Part shown: piece after piece, positions 24,501 to 35,561 of the stretch
How the letters are laid out: each line of letters opens with the position of its first letter
How positions within the stretch are numbered: position 1 is the first letter of the stretch
Assembly (NCBI GenBank): GCA_030549335.1
Contig: CM060194.1
Span: forward strand, 40,751,171-40,815,170
Length of the DNA stretch: 64,000 nucleotides
Source of the DNA: Pontederia crassipes
Lineage: Eukaryota > Streptophyta > Magnoliopsida > Commelinales > Pontederiaceae
Reading direction: 5' to 3'
Program-made: the position numbers and the translations under genes
The notes under the pieces: generated by a model
What the model saw: the letters and a program-made list of their open reading frames with translations, nothing else
What the model was told of the DNA's origin: nothing
Database searches by the model: none

Positions 24501-26965
24501 AGTTAATTAATGTGAAATCCCTCTTAATCGATTCACCAACACCAGGATGTCTAACCTTGACAGCAACAACAACCCGTTTTGCCTGCTGACCTGGATATCG
24601 AAATCTCAAAGATGCCCGATGCACTTGTGCAACACTTCCAGATGCCACGGGTTCTTCTTCAAAGTTTTCAAAAATATCTGAAAGCCTGCGACTGAATGCT
24701 TTCTCAATAGTTTTCTTTGTGTAGGCAAAGCTATGTGCAGGTGCTTTACTATGTAGCTTTGTCAACTCACGGCATAGATCATTAGGGAAAAGGTCTGGAC
24801 GTGTAGCTGCCCACTGACCCCATTTTATAAATGCTGGCCCTGCCTGTTCTAGAGTCGAATGAACAAGATGAAGCCATGTTTTCCTGAAATTTGCGCCACA
24901 ACTATCTGCAAATGGTGCCATGACTATCATAGGTGAGAATAAAATTGCCAAATACACTGCTCTTAAAAACAAAATAATACATTCCAAGGCAGATAGGATC
25001 AAGGAAGTGAGATAAATATGGCCATCTTGTGCTCGCATGTACAAATCATTTAAAGCTGGATGATACTCTCCATCAGCCCAAGTCGTCTTGCCCAATGCTA
25101 ACTCTCCAATGACACATGCAACAATACCAGGAATTAAATGCGATCTTGCAACAGCAAAGCTTGTTGCATAAGCAATCTTACTGACAGGTGAAAATGTGAT
25201 TCCTCTATAGGAGTATATAGCGCAAAGCCTCTTCCAAGCTAGTTGAGCATGACGTGGAACTGAATAGTGGGTTGGGCGGACAGAGAATTTCCTAAAGGTG
25301 ATACTATTGCATAAACTTTTCTCATTTTTATATAACCTAAGTAGGCTATTTCGTCCATCAAAAGTTATACAACTAGAAAATGTTCTGAAAGACAAAGGTA
25401 AACTCTCTGTATAAAGTGATCGGTAACTCTCAGCAGAATGGTTGGACCCAAAACTTGCTGCTAAAGAACACCCAACTTTCTTGATCTTTGGTAAAGACAA
25501 AAACCTGCAAGATATTAATGAGACTGGAACTTAATAGATATAATATAATTAATTGAATTAAGCAAAAAAGACATCTTATATATATTTTGTTGCATATGAA
25601 ATGTCATTCAAAATGCTGATAAAGCAACAAAGCAAATGCTTAATTACAAACTAATTGTTCTAGCACAGACATGCCCTGAAAAATGACACAGCTTTAATAC
25701 TTTGAACTAGTGTTTTCATTTTTTTTCTTCGACGATGCACTTTGAACTAATATATAAATAAGTAAACATTAATGCCAGAAATCCCTACATGTGTAAACAG
25801 CTTCACGCAATTTCTTATATTATAAAGTTCAACTCCTATTTATTGATGACGAATTTTATTTAATAGAAAGCGAGCATTTCATTGATCACCTAGAAAAGCA
25901 TATTGTTGTATACCTAGGTACTACATCTCATAATATAACTCATGCAAAAGACACACGGGCAATGAGTTTAAATTAGCAGTTGCAGTCGAGCATCCTAAAC
26001 AAACTTTCTCAACTTTTGACCAGACATTCAATAAAAAGAAAAGCCAAATCTTAAACTAAAAAAAGAATTTTTTTTAGAAAGGAAGGGTTGACTCCTAAGT
26101 TTGGGCAGTCGTCCGCTTTGTATTAAGCCAAAGAGAGCAAAATTAACCAATAAATAGGTGAAAACTAATGTTGGGCAATGGACATAAATAATTATGAGAA
26201 CGGAGCATAAGTTGGACGAGTGGAGAGGACACACTTTCTCCTTAAAGTGGTAGAGTTATGTGTTTCAAATCAGTATATCCGCACTATCTAACTACTATAT
26301 GCCAGGGTTTTTTTGCCAAGAAAAGTAGCGAAGAGGATTGAAACTCTTACGAGTTACTTCCTTACTGGAAAAATTCCAGATTTGAAGGGAGGGACTGTTA
26401 CCTACCTGGTAGCAAGACAATAAGGGATGAGGTATGTAGTTCAAGGTCGAGTCTTGGATAAAATTTGAATGATGCACTTTTAACTAAATGGAATAGAAGC
26501 CGCAATGGATGAAGGGAGAGTGAAAATCTTGCAACGTCAATATAAAGCGACAATTTATTGTTATCAACAACAAATTTGGATAGCTACCAAGCCCGTTAAG
26601 TATCCTTTTCCCTCAACATTGTCATAACGTATGCAGAGAATGTGAGCCTAACCTAATATAATCATACTGGCACTACAAACAAAGTGCACATTCCAGATGG
26701 ATATGAACTATTTCCATGATCTCAAGAAAGATAACATAGACATAACGACAATGACAGACCAAGTAAGGAAAAAAAACGAATACAAGTAGAAAATTTTAGC
26801 ATGAACAGAATTCCACTCCCGCAAAATCACGGGAAAGCCATTGGGACAACAACAGATCCACAATAATTAAATGTTCGATCTTCTATTCTTGCATTCTACA
26901 ACATGAAATGAATCCAAGCGATGCAATAGGAAACAAAAATTTTATAGAACGAACCTTGACATCAT
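15550..26965 (-). CDS. ABC1/UbiB-family atypical kinase (ADCK2-like ABC1K)
   Basis: Five coding exons joined by GT-AG introns: 26965-26955, 25504-24175, 23602-23336, 16693-16538 and 15669-15550 (stop TAG). Exon lengths keep frame and give 627 aa. The start is the first ATG of an ATG-ATG pair; exon 1 carries only 11 coding bases, and exon 2 has an acceptor but no ATG of its own before the conserved part. Visible family motifs are KWGQ (about residues 231-234), the Ala-rich nucleotide loop ASGSVAQVHRA (291-301), a VAVKV lysine (320), the QVDLAREA segment (369-376), the catalytic HADMHPGN (453-460) and DVG in place of DFG (485-487). A hydrophobic stretch lies at about 168-199. The N terminus is Ser/Arg-rich, which would suit mitochondrial import (inference). 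Known: ABC1/UbiB proteins act in quinone and lipid metabolism of mitochondria and plastids; the substrate of the ADCK2 branch is unclear. Intron 3 (23335-16694) is 6.6 kb and holds several mobile elements. The family call is firm; the subgroup is likely. Confidence 0.93.
15939..16469 (-). mobile_element. Compound SINE-tailed insertion with 15-bp direct repeats
   Basis: TTGACATGTATACAA occurs exactly at 15939-15953 and 16455-16469. The first copy abuts the (TTG)n tail of SINE copy 2; its last CAA could also be counted as tail. The DNA between (501 bp) is the SINE plus about 320 bp on its 5' side (16135-16454). I do not recognise that DNA; it includes a TATA-like CCTATAAATAAG on the minus strand. 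The pattern matches a retrotransposed unit whose 3' end is the SINE tail. It sits in ABC1K intron 4 in the gene's sense. Confidence 0.65.
15954..16134 (-). mobile_element. SINE-like repeat copy 2, (TTG)n tail, inside ABC1K intron 4
   Basis: About 180 bp, same family as 10561-10738, 20349-20526 and 40049-40237. In its own sense (minus strand) it starts GGAAAACTCCGCC and ends in TTG repeats at 15954. Near the tail it has a hairpin with arms ACATGGATCA and TGATCCATGT. No tight target-site repeat flanks the 180 bp alone; see the compound insertion 15954-16454. Confidence 0.8.
16884..17566. mobile_element. MITE-like element in ABC1K intron 3 (hAT-type look)
   Basis: Left end GGTTATCAAGATC and right end GATCCTAACAACC (inverted GGTTGTTAGGATC) are imperfect inverted repeats. 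Several GTAGGATC and GATCCTAC motifs lie just inside both ends around an AT-rich core. No clean 8-bp target repeat was found, so the borders are approximate. Confidence 0.45.
18492..18539 (+). mobile_element. Tiny poly(A)-only retroinsertion with 15-bp direct repeats
   Basis: GACATCCATGAGATT occurs at 18492-18506 and again at 18525-18539. Between them is only CCTTCTC followed by eleven A residues. This is what an extremely 5'-truncated LINE-driven insertion looks like: target-site repeat, a few bases, poly(A) tail, target-site repeat. Confidence 0.6.
19357..19879 (+). pseudogene. DUF616 (TOD1/MUCI70-like) gene fragment, two exons
   Basis: Two exons of a DUF616 protein, 19357-19613 and 19701-19879, separated by an intact 87-base GT-AG intron. 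Joined in frame they read through SDPSSPLPSY-VPEGSFIVRA, and conserved family segments are visible: YSVWIDSKMRL, EYFLWRTKSEYAISNHYD, NKYNHTAIDEQF, HTPMSNLFSCLWFNE and RDQLSFAYT. Known: DUF616 proteins include TOD1 and MUCI70, Golgi glycosyltransferase-like proteins. The exon after FNMFK is absent and so is everything upstream, so this is a captured fragment. The reading frame is undamaged, which points to a recent arrival. Confidence 0.85.
20089..20107 (+). repeat. Short direct repeat GCAGTAA.GAATGAGTT
   Basis: Near-identical stretches at about 20022-20039 and 20090-20107 flank about 50 bp containing an A-rich run. This may be another tiny retroinsertion, nested in the intron part of the DUF616 insert. 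Confidence 0.3.
20349..20526 (+). mobile_element. SINE-like repeat copy 3, (TTG)n tail
   Basis: Plus-sense copy starting AACTCCGCCTATG and ending in four TTG repeats. It forms the 3' end of the compound insertion 19338-20526. No target repeat lies at its own 5' end. Confidence 0.85.
20815..22110 (-). mobile_element. LINE ORF2 3' fragment (RT thumb to zf-RVT)
   Basis: Minus-strand frames read YLVLPLSDDRIPSWNW, then RLAGWVSKLLA, like the segment after the RT core of plant L1-clade LINEs. Downstream come zf-RVT and C-terminal remnants (EAFWAYFRAS, LAYLWAMWLQRNVIIF). Frames are broken in several places and there is no RT core or endonuclease. It lies inside ABC1K intron 3. The 3' border is approximate. 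Confidence 0.7.
22326..23220 (-). mobile_element. TRIM-type miniature LTR element (fossil)
   Basis: Two direct repeats of about 305 bp (22326-22630) and 333 bp (22888-23220) each begin TGATA and end TATCA. They enclose only about 257 bp with no coding capacity. On the minus strand the internal part begins with a region resembling a Met-tRNA primer site and ends with a purine-rich tract. Flanking GAACA/AAACA suggests a 5-bp target repeat. The repeats have clearly diverged, so the insertion is not recent. It lies in ABC1K intron 3. Confidence 0.75.
25505..26954 (-). other. Intron 1 of the ABC1K gene
   Basis: The donor follows the 11-base coding part of exon 1 and the acceptor reads TTGCAG. No gene or confident mobile element is visible inside. 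A stretch near 26400-26460 has a weak tRNA-B-box look, not enough to call a SINE. Confidence 0.75.
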
Positions 26966-27620
26966 ATGATTCCAGCGAAGAGTCCCACCCTTACGATGCA
27001 AACCGAACTCTCTCCAATGAACGAGCTCACGACGTCAAGCGCGCAACGGACGCAGACCACCTGGCAACAAGAAAACGCGAGACTCGAATCAGCACCAAGA
27101 GTCGAGGACAAGGACGGAAACCAGGCGCACAATGACGCACAAACGACCGACGCGCGACCCGAGCAAACACCTTCGACTACGGCGACCACCGCCATGGAAT
27201 CCGGCGACTGCGACATAGGATGCCCAGGGAGGTCATTGCCGGACCAACGCCAGAACCATCTCCGGCGAGATCGATAGGTGGCGAAGGATCGCAGGGATTT
27301 GGGATCGAAGGTAGGGGAGAAGCCACGGAGGGGTTTGCGATTCCGGTTTAGGGTTTCGGTCGACCACGGAGAGAGCGCGACAGAGAGAGCGCGATGCGCG
27401 GGAGCGGCCACAGGTGAACAGAAAAGAATGGGAAACGAGTGTGAAGATCGCACGTGCCGAACACCCAGTCTTCCCCCTCGTCCCGGGGCGCACACGTGGC
27501 AACGGCAGCGACCGCGCGTGCGAGAGGACGATTAAGGCATCCACAAGATCGCGATGGATGACGTCGGCGATGACGTGGCGTAGTTAGGGCCACGGCCCAC
27601 ATGGGAGTGTGAATTGGGAG
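26966..27620 (-). promoter_or_regulatory. GC-rich leader and promoter of the ABC1K gene
   Basis: GC-rich stretch just upstream of the ABC1K start, standing out from AT-rich surroundings. On the minus strand it contains AAACCCTAA (about 27341-27352), a telo-box typical of plant housekeeping promoters, so transcription probably starts near there. Several upstream ATGs follow. One reading frame runs through the leader and ends with a TGA that overlaps the main ATG-ATG start. Long open frames on both strands here look like by-products of GC content, not separate genes. Confidence 0.5.
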
Positions 27621-27944
27621 GGCTACCAAAAATGGCAAAGTTTTCTTTTTTTGTTTTACTGGACCCGTAACGTTTCATAAATAATATATTAATATATGAT
27701 TTATTATTATGGTTATGAAATTTGTTTATTCTTTTTTATTTATCGAAATGCGGAGCGTGCTTCAGTAATTTTTTTTTATTTATCGAAAAAACCACTATCC
27801 AAACGATCCCATTCAGTTTTCCTATTTTGACTTTATTTTTCGGCTGTTATATTTTAGTATTGAATTAATTTTTAGTCAACTCGTAAGTTGATTGACTTAA
27901 AATACAAAATTATCGGTTGATATAATATTGTAATAATCTGTATT

Positions 27945-28393
27945 TTCAAGAGAACGCTTACTTGGCCAGTAAACACCACCAGCGAACAAACGCTGCATTT
28001 TCGAAGTTAAAAGTGGAGTTACTTACAATCGTAACGGCTGTGCTGGAAAACTATAAGTGCACTTGATGCCAGACAGCCCTCGTCCTGTGACCATCGCTTG
28101 TTCGAACAGCAGAACCATCGAGCAACATATTCATTGTTTTTGTATTATTCCATGAGATGCAAAACAACAGCCGCAGCTAATATTCTTGAAGCTCTGAGCC
28201 CACTTCCACGGGGAACTCTTGTCCTGAGTTTGCCAATACTCTAGCCAATAGCATCAGTTACCAGTAGGGCTGAATTTACAAACCAGAAATGGTCAGGTTC
28301 ATCAAATGGTGCAGAAATTGAATTTCGTTCTTCAATATATACATGGTTGCTGGTACGATCAACAATGAAAAGACCACAATCTTTTGTTGTCTC
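27945..28393 (-). pseudogene. FKGP: FKGP copy B, GHMP-kinase segment (decayed)
   Basis: Minus-strand remains of the fucokinase half of L-fucokinase/GDP-L-fucose pyrophosphorylase: IETTKDCGLFIVD, VYIEERNSISAPFDEPD, a SALLVT segment, then a degraded GSGLGTSSILAAA ATP-binding loop. Frames shift repeatedly, so it cannot encode the enzyme. It is clearly homologous to 39108-39600 (copy A), and both end at the same exon border (TGGCCAAGTAAG). The copia fossil splits it from 31825 onward. Confidence 0.8.
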
Positions 28394-28398
28394 TATCC

Positions 28399-31300
28399 TA
28401 TTGTCCAGAGAGATCGTTGCAGTGCAGAGAGTCAAAGTATCTGCAATTGTTAGAGCGTTTTGTTTCTTCATGTCATTTTATACCCTGTTTATCCGAAATG
28501 TTATGTAGCATTATAAGTTTTTTGTTTTCTTCTCTAACTATAAAATGCATTGAAGAGGGCTTTGTAGTTTTAGTTTTGCATTGAAAAAAATTTAAATTCC
28601 TCTCCAACTTCATCTCTCTTCTTCCCGCGTGAGGCTCATCAATGGCAACTACTGGATCGTGAAGTTTTTGACATGGTATCAGAGCCTCCTCAGATTCAGC
28701 AGGTTTTCTAGATCTGGCATATTACTGTTGATTACATTTTGGTAACTTCCGATTGACTCGTTGGATTATAACTGTTGCTTGAGTTTATCTTGTTGATTCA
28801 TTAGTTTGCCTTTCGAGGTGTCAACTTTTGGATTTGCTTCGTCCTCTTCGTTTGGATCTAATTTTGCTTCACTTAGTCGTAAGATGATGAATTCACTTCT
28901 TCTAGCTCCTTCATATACACTTGGTATTTTGTTGATTTCTGAGCAATTAACCAGATCTGAAAACTATTCAGATCGGAGCAATGCTTTGTTTGCCTTGTTG
29001 GCAAAAAACAAGTAAGATTTTGTACATGGTTCCTGTACGATTGATAAAGTTTGATCCGATCTATCAACCTCTTTGGAAGAGATGTAACGCTCTAGTGTTA
29101 TCTTGGATCATTACTTCTACTGCTAAAGGATTAGTTAGTAAATCCTCTTTTACCCTTACAGCGGATGTAGTGTAAGCTTTTTCTGTTAAAGCAAGGGAAT
29201 CTAATTATATTTGAATACCATACCAAACCTAAGAATCTGTGGGAGGATTTCAATTCGATGATCCCTACTTTACCTATTTTAGATGCTTTAAAAGAATTCA
29301 ATGAATATCAGAATCAAATGAATCTCTATAGATTTTTAATGGGCCTATCGAATGAATATAATCATGTTAGATCAAATTTTACTCATCTCCTTTGCCTTCG
29401 GTAAACGTGGCATATTCTTTGTTAATAGAGGAAGAATAGAGGTCTAAAAGAGTTGTTAATACAGAAGTGGATCCGGTTGCTCTTTTCGGAAAGAAAATTA
29501 CAAGGCAGAAAAACAATGTGGTATGTGAATATTGCAAGAAGATTGGACATCAAAAGTCTCAGTGCTACAGAATTATTGGCTATCTGACCAGCTTCAAATC
29601 CAAAGGGAAATCTCAGAATTCAGTTAATGTAGCTCTGTCATAGACTGTTTTGGAAGATAATGAAAAGTCAGTAGTGGATACTGGCTCTAAAAGTCCATTG
29701 CCTTTCACTGCTGAACAACACAAATACTTAATGCATCTTTTGAACAAGAATGTTCAACCTACTGCTTCTACATCTTCAGTCGACATGGCAGGTATTGTTC
29801 AAAACAAGTTTCAAAATGGATTATTAACTCGGGTGCCACTAGTCATATGACTTCTCACCTAGATTGGCTTGCGAATGTGAAAACTTTGCAAAGACAAAAT
29901 AATGTTTCTTTGCCCAATGGAAATATTTCCTTGGCCACAGTTCTATCATACTTAATTCAGGACTAAAGTTGAATGATGTATTATATGTTCCAGATTTTGA
30001 TTTCAATCTTGTTTCAGATTCTAGATTGACAAGAGATTTGTCATCTTTCATCAGATTTACCTCAGATTCTATGTGAATGGCAGGGGGAGAGGTGAGCAAA
30101 GAAATGGACTCTACTATCTTCATGAATATGAAGGAATGAATAATGTATTGGCTGTTGCAAAAATTGAAGATTTCAGTGTTTGGCATAAAAGGATAGGACA
30201 CCTACCATATGACAGAATGCAATTGTTATCTTTTATTAAAGGCTAGAGTGCTACATTGTCCAATATGTCCTTTAGCGAGACAGACTCTTTCATCTTTTGT
30301 TCAAATTGAAAGGAAATCTACTCGACTATTTGATTTGATTCATATTGACACGTGGGGTCCTTTTAAAACTCCAACTTACAATGGATTTTACTATTTTGTG
30401 ACTCTTGTTGATGATATGTCAAGAATGGTGTGGGTATACCTGATTAAGAAAAAAAATTGATTGTTATTCTGTTTTACTCAATTTTCTTAATCTGGTCGAA
30501 ACACAATTTAGCTCAAAAGTTAAAATTATCAGATTTGATAATGGCTCATAATTCCATAATTTGAAGTGCAGGGAATTGTTTTCAGCTAAGGGCATCATCC
30601 ATCAAAGAACATGTGTTTATATTCCTCAACAAAATGGGGTTGTTGAGAGGAAACATAGACACATTCTTGAAGTAGCTAGAGCTCTTCTTTATCGGTCCCA
30701 TTTGCCTTTAAGATTTTGGGATGATGTTGTGCAGGCCGCAATACATATTATAAACAAAACTCTTTTAAAAGTCTTGAATAACATCTCACTCTATCACAAA
30801 ATTTTTCAAAGCCCTCCTGATCTTTCTCATTTGAGTTGTGTTTGGATGCCTTTGCTATGTGACTAACAAGATAATTATGGATAAATTTGATAAAAGAGCT
30901 AAACCGGCTATGTTTCTGGGATATCCTTCAGTACAGAAAGGTTACAAATTCTTTAATTTGGATTCTAGAAAAGTTTTAGTAACGAGAGATATTAAATTCT
31001 ACGAAACAGTTTTTCCTTTCAGTGACCAAGAGATATTAAAATAATAAATAAAAGTGATGATCATTCATTTTATAATTAGAGGAGTGGACATAAGTTGGAT
31101 TATTTTACTACAACATTGTCTCCCCAGTCCTCTCAATCAGATCTTCAGTTAGATCAAATTAATAATCAGTCCACTGATTCTATTCAGTCTTCCCCTATTC
31201 AGTCTCCTCTACAAGAGCCTATTGAAATTTTGGAAGAAATACCTTCTTCTCCTATTGCTACAAAAATTTATCCTGTAGAGAATTCTCCTATTCTACAAAG

Positions 31301-31819
31301 ACCAAAGAGAAATACTAACCATCAGGGTGGTTAAATGACTATATAGTCACTTTAAAGCAAGATTCTCTTCCCTATGATATTAGAAATTTCATCTCCTATA
31401 ACAAATGCTCTACTGGTTATCATTGCTTCCTCTCAGCTTTGTCTAAGGTGGAGGAACCTTCTTCTTGTAGTATGGGACTAAAGGATCCAAGATGGATTAA
31501 GGCCATGCAAAGGAGTTGGAAGCTTTACAAAACAATGGAACTTGGGAGGTTGCTTCTCTTCCATCTGGTAAATAAACTGTTGGTTATAGGTGGGTATACA
31601 AAGTGAAATTCACATCTAGTGGAGAGATTGAAAGGTTTAATGCACGATTGTTCGTAAAGGTTACAATAAAAAATAAGGTATTGATTTTAAGGAAACCTTC
31701 TCTCATGTTGCTAAGTTAGTTACCATTAGATGTCTTTTGATTGTTGTTGTCCAACAAAAATGACTTTTGTTCCACTAGAAGTTGCCTATCGAGTTGTTCC
31801 ACTTGTGAAGTTTTTGACA
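28399..31819 (+). mobile_element. Ty1/copia retrotransposon fossil, plus strand
   Basis: Flanked by TATCC at 28394-28398 and 31820-31824. Left LTR is about 28399-28673, followed at 28674 by the Met-tRNA primer site TGGTATCAGAGC. Parts in order: gag with a CCHC knuckle (CEYCKKIGHQKSQCY, near 29520), protease region, GAG-pre-integrase, integrase core (HIDTWGPF near 30340; QQNGVVERKHR near 30630) and the start of reverse transcriptase. The last 15 bases of the left LTR recur at the right end. It is incomplete and broken in many places, so it is old. It interrupts FKGP copy B; removing it mentally restores the sequence seen in copy A. Confidence 0.85.
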
Positions 31820-31824
31820 TATCC

Positions 31825-32478
31825 TAGTTCCAACCGTAAAAAATCCCTTCCATCTCTGCAAGATCCAAGGAGGTATGTCAGTGCAACCATGGATGGAATC
31901 AACGTGCACCGATAACTCCACACTTGCACTTTTCGTTTGGAAACATGTCAATACCTTTCTTAAGGCTTGGAAGAGCTTTCAGTGTCCCACATTTACATGA
32001 AGGATACATGTCAAGTAAGGAAAAAAATTCCCTATGAACAAAACCAGATTAATTTATCGAAGCAATGCACGCTTAGCAAACTACAAGTGTAGCATACTGT
32101 GGACCATACATTGGACTATTTTTCCATGGTGATGGTCCATGTGTTCGCTACACATGTAAATGGTCACACATGCATTAGCTCCCTTAGGATAATGTGATCA
32201 ATGAGCTAAAACCTTTGCTGAAAATATGAACCAACATACGAAACATATGTTTTTTTATGTTCCTGGTTGCCAGGATTCCATTATGAACTTTGGAAAATAT
32301 ATTAACAAAAGTAGCACAACAGAATATAAGGGAAAAAACATTTCCTATACCTTTGATTCCATACTTTACTTTTTTTGCAGTTTCATTAGCCACTGCATCA
32401 CAAATTTTCTGACTCCATCATGCACTGCATCACAAACATTTTGACAAGCTCTAAGAAGATGAAATTGCACATGATATA
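31825..32478 (-). pseudogene. FKGP: FKGP copy B, linker segment (decayed)
   Basis: 31825-32160 is homologous to 39620-39958 of copy A. Further up, the minus strand reads AVANETAKKVKYGIK, matching the AVAEETASAVRYGFRE region of Arabidopsis FKGP as I recall it. Just before the LTR element comes a remnant of the LLRAC segment. It is interrupted on one side by the copia fossil and on the other by the LTR-type element at 32479. Confidence 0.7.
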
Positions 32479-35335
32479 TGTAACGTCCTGAGATTTTTTT
32501 TTCTTTTGCCTGTGCAGAAGACTATATCGGCGACGTCATTTAATTCTATAACTTAGCTATAGCTAGCCAGCATGCTGGTTTACAATAGCAGAAGATAATA
32601 ATTTATACCACATGCGAAAGTCATTTGTACAACATCCAAAACTTGTGGGTTAGGATCAACGTCTATACAATAATGGACCTATATCTATGTGCATATCATC
32701 CGTCAGAAGAGCCACCAATCGTCTCACCATCACCTTCACCACCACCTGTACGAATCTAAGTACAAGGGTAAAGTCCAATGAAATAACTCAGTACGTAGGG
32801 TCACCCATTACAATAAATAATATGAACCTCTATCAATATCAATATTATCAATAAACAATTATGTATATCAATATTTGATCGATCAGTATAAGTAACGTTT
32901 AACAATAATCAGTAAATCATTAACAATACGATTAATCATAGTAATTATCCATATCATCAATTACTGATGATCAATATTCATTCAATTAGATTCGATTATC
33001 TTAAATCAATTATCAATTGACCATAGGTCGATGAAGGCCACAATAACAATTATTAATTATCAATTCTATTAACAATTCAATAATTCCATTATTCATCATC
33101 CACTAGAGCATAACAATGGTCCATCAGTCACTATGAAGCAATTCAATTATCAATCAGCCACTAAGACGAAATCAATTATCTATCAGCCACTAGGGCACAA
33201 TTCGATTAACAATTCAATTCAGTTCAATTATCTTAATTCTGTTTAATAATAATTGTCAATTCAATATCAACTACCTTTAATCAATCACTAATTTGCCAAA
33301 GGTCAATGAAGGCCATAATTCGACAATTAATAATTAACAATTGATCAATTCTCAATTGGCCAAAAGTCAATGAATGTCACAATAAAAATTATCAATTCAA
33401 TTCTATTAATAATTATTAATCATCTATCGGTCACAAAGGCCGTAATTTATTATCCATCAACCTTAAAGGCGCAATTTGATTATCCATCAGCCTTAAAGGC
33501 GCAATTTGATTATCCATCAATGACGCAATTAATAGTCTATCAACCACTAGGGCAAAATCAATTGTTCATCAGCAGCTATGGTGCAATTCAATTAACAATT
33601 CAATTCGATTCAATTCAATTATCAATTCAATCTCGGGAGTTACAATCAACCCATTCAGCTGTAATACGAGAGTTCTCTATTGTTAGGGGACATCATGCCA
33701 CTTCATGTCAGTTAAAGAATTCGGATATGATGGAGGACGAAGGACCACACCCAGGACAGTTATAATTTTTATGATATTTGCTCAATTTAATTATCTATCA
33801 ACCCGAAGGCGCAATTAGTCCGAAAGCCCTATCAACCAAAAGGTGTAATTAGCCCAAAAATCTTATCAATCCGAAGGCGCAATATTAATCCGAAAGCCCT
33901 ATTAGCTTGAAGGCGCAGTAGCCCGGAGGCCCTATAACCCGAAGGCTCAATCAGCCTGAAGGCGCAGCTAGCCCGAAGGTTCAATCAGTCCGAAGACGCA
34001 ATATTAGCCTGAATGCCCTATCTGTCCCAGTGGCAATAAGTAAACATGGGTCTAATAACTTTCAACTTTTATCTCAATTACCTAAGATGCCTATCTTTAA
34101 TAATTATCTAAGGTTAAACATGACCAAATCAGAATATCATCATATATGATGACGATCAATCAGATACAATAACAATTTAATCAGGATCAATCAATAATAA
34201 GGTCGATGGATCAATACCATAATCAATATCATGATTGGGTGTAATGATAATAATAATCAATATGATGACAATCTGATCAGATATTATCATACTAAAATTC
34301 GAGATGTTGATCAAGTGATCGACAATAATTAACAATCTTAACTATCCAATAAATTATAAATCAATTCATAAAAAAAAAACATGTTTTCTATTCCAAAATC
34401 TGATCTGTGTCGATCATTATCCGGGTCGTGTTAAATGGAACCGGGTTGTGTCAGACAGAACCCGAGCCGACACAATTTTCGACAATCCTATCTCTGTTGA
34501 TATTTAATCGATGCAATTAATATATAATATATGTATAATGGAGAAAAGTTCTAGATTCATGTCATAGAAAATCAACGACATGGGGATCCCTACGTACTTA
34601 AGTTAGTTGAAAAACTAACTATGTTCCTGTTGTTTGTGGACTGTACGAACGATGCAACTTTGGCCGACGATTCCTACTTATTGACATTCAGAAACCTTCA
34701 GTTACCACTTGGATCTTGTTCTACTTTGTTGGGGCTTCGAAATGATATATTGCTCGCACTTTCCAGTGCCTAAATTTGTGAAAAAACGAAGAAGAAAAAG
34801 GAACTCTTGTGTAAAAATTATGTGGAGAGAAATAATACTTTCTAATCACCCTTTAGACCTTAATTATAGCTCTCAAGTAAAATTTTTCATTCCTATTGGA
34901 CCTTGAGCTATTCTCCATCAACCATGATCATCCATCATTAATTATCAGCTCTTAAATGTTCAAATTTAATTAAATCCGAATTTCACTATTTATTTAATAA
35001 TCATACTTATCAAAGATTCATCTCTACTCAAATTCCTTTTTAACTCCTCCATAATTTCTCTCAATCAAACTTTATCTTCATCTTTTATCCATAACTTATG
35101 TTATCCAAATTATACATTTATTTTATCTTTTTTATTTCTTTCTTTAAATAGTATTTTGTATCTCAAGTCCTGTAATCATTAAATATTCTTTTGGATCTCA
35201 AATCAAACTGAAATCTCTAATAATAATTTTTACTTTCAATAAGATTAAATCTTTCTTTTTTTTCATTTTCCTTTCTAACCGTACTTTTAATTTGCAAATT
35301 ACTTTATTATCCTATTGAAATTTTGGGGTGTTACA
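32479..35335. mobile_element. LTR-type element or long solo LTR (fossil) with internal repeats
   Basis: Begins TGTAACGTCC and ends GGGTGTTACA, with the 5-bp repeat ATATA on both sides (32474-32478 and 35336-35340). These ends suit a Ty3/gypsy LTR. No protein-coding part is visible. The interior is full of short degenerate units: ATCAGCCACTAGGGC and AAAGGCGCAATT types (about 32990-33640) and CCCGAAGGCGCAAT types (about 33780-34030). At 2.86 kb it is long for a solo LTR. It split an exon of FKGP copy B, whose sequence continues across the two flanks. Confidence 0.7.
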
Positions 35336-35558
35336 ATATACTCTGTTTTGAGAAAGAATCATATGATTTTGATGTACAACCTTGCCACAGAGCTCTTGCA
35401 GAATGCCAGAATGTCTTCAATTAACTGAAACAAGTTGCGTCCAAGCAGACCATAGGTAATGCAAGCTCTACTAATCAAAAGTGCAAGATCTAATTGATGG
35501 AAACTGGACTCCGGGCAACGCTGTGGGAAGTCTATACACCGATGGAAGTGCTCCAGAC
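35336..35558 (-). pseudogene. FKGP: FKGP copy B, middle exon (decayed)
   Basis: The minus strand reads SLEHFHR, then ACITYGLLGRNLFQL, matching SLEELHGS and ACMNYGMLGRNLSQL of Arabidopsis FKGP. Bordered by the MITE at 35562 and the LTR-type element ending at 35335; both insertions landed in coding sequence. Confidence 0.8.
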
Positions 35559-35561
35559 TTA

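Noticed and set aside
26962-27544. Several long open frames on both strands upstream of ABC1K (up to 177 codons)
   Set aside because: GC-rich leader and promoter DNA leaves all frames open; none shows a known domain. Kept only as an upstream-frame observation.
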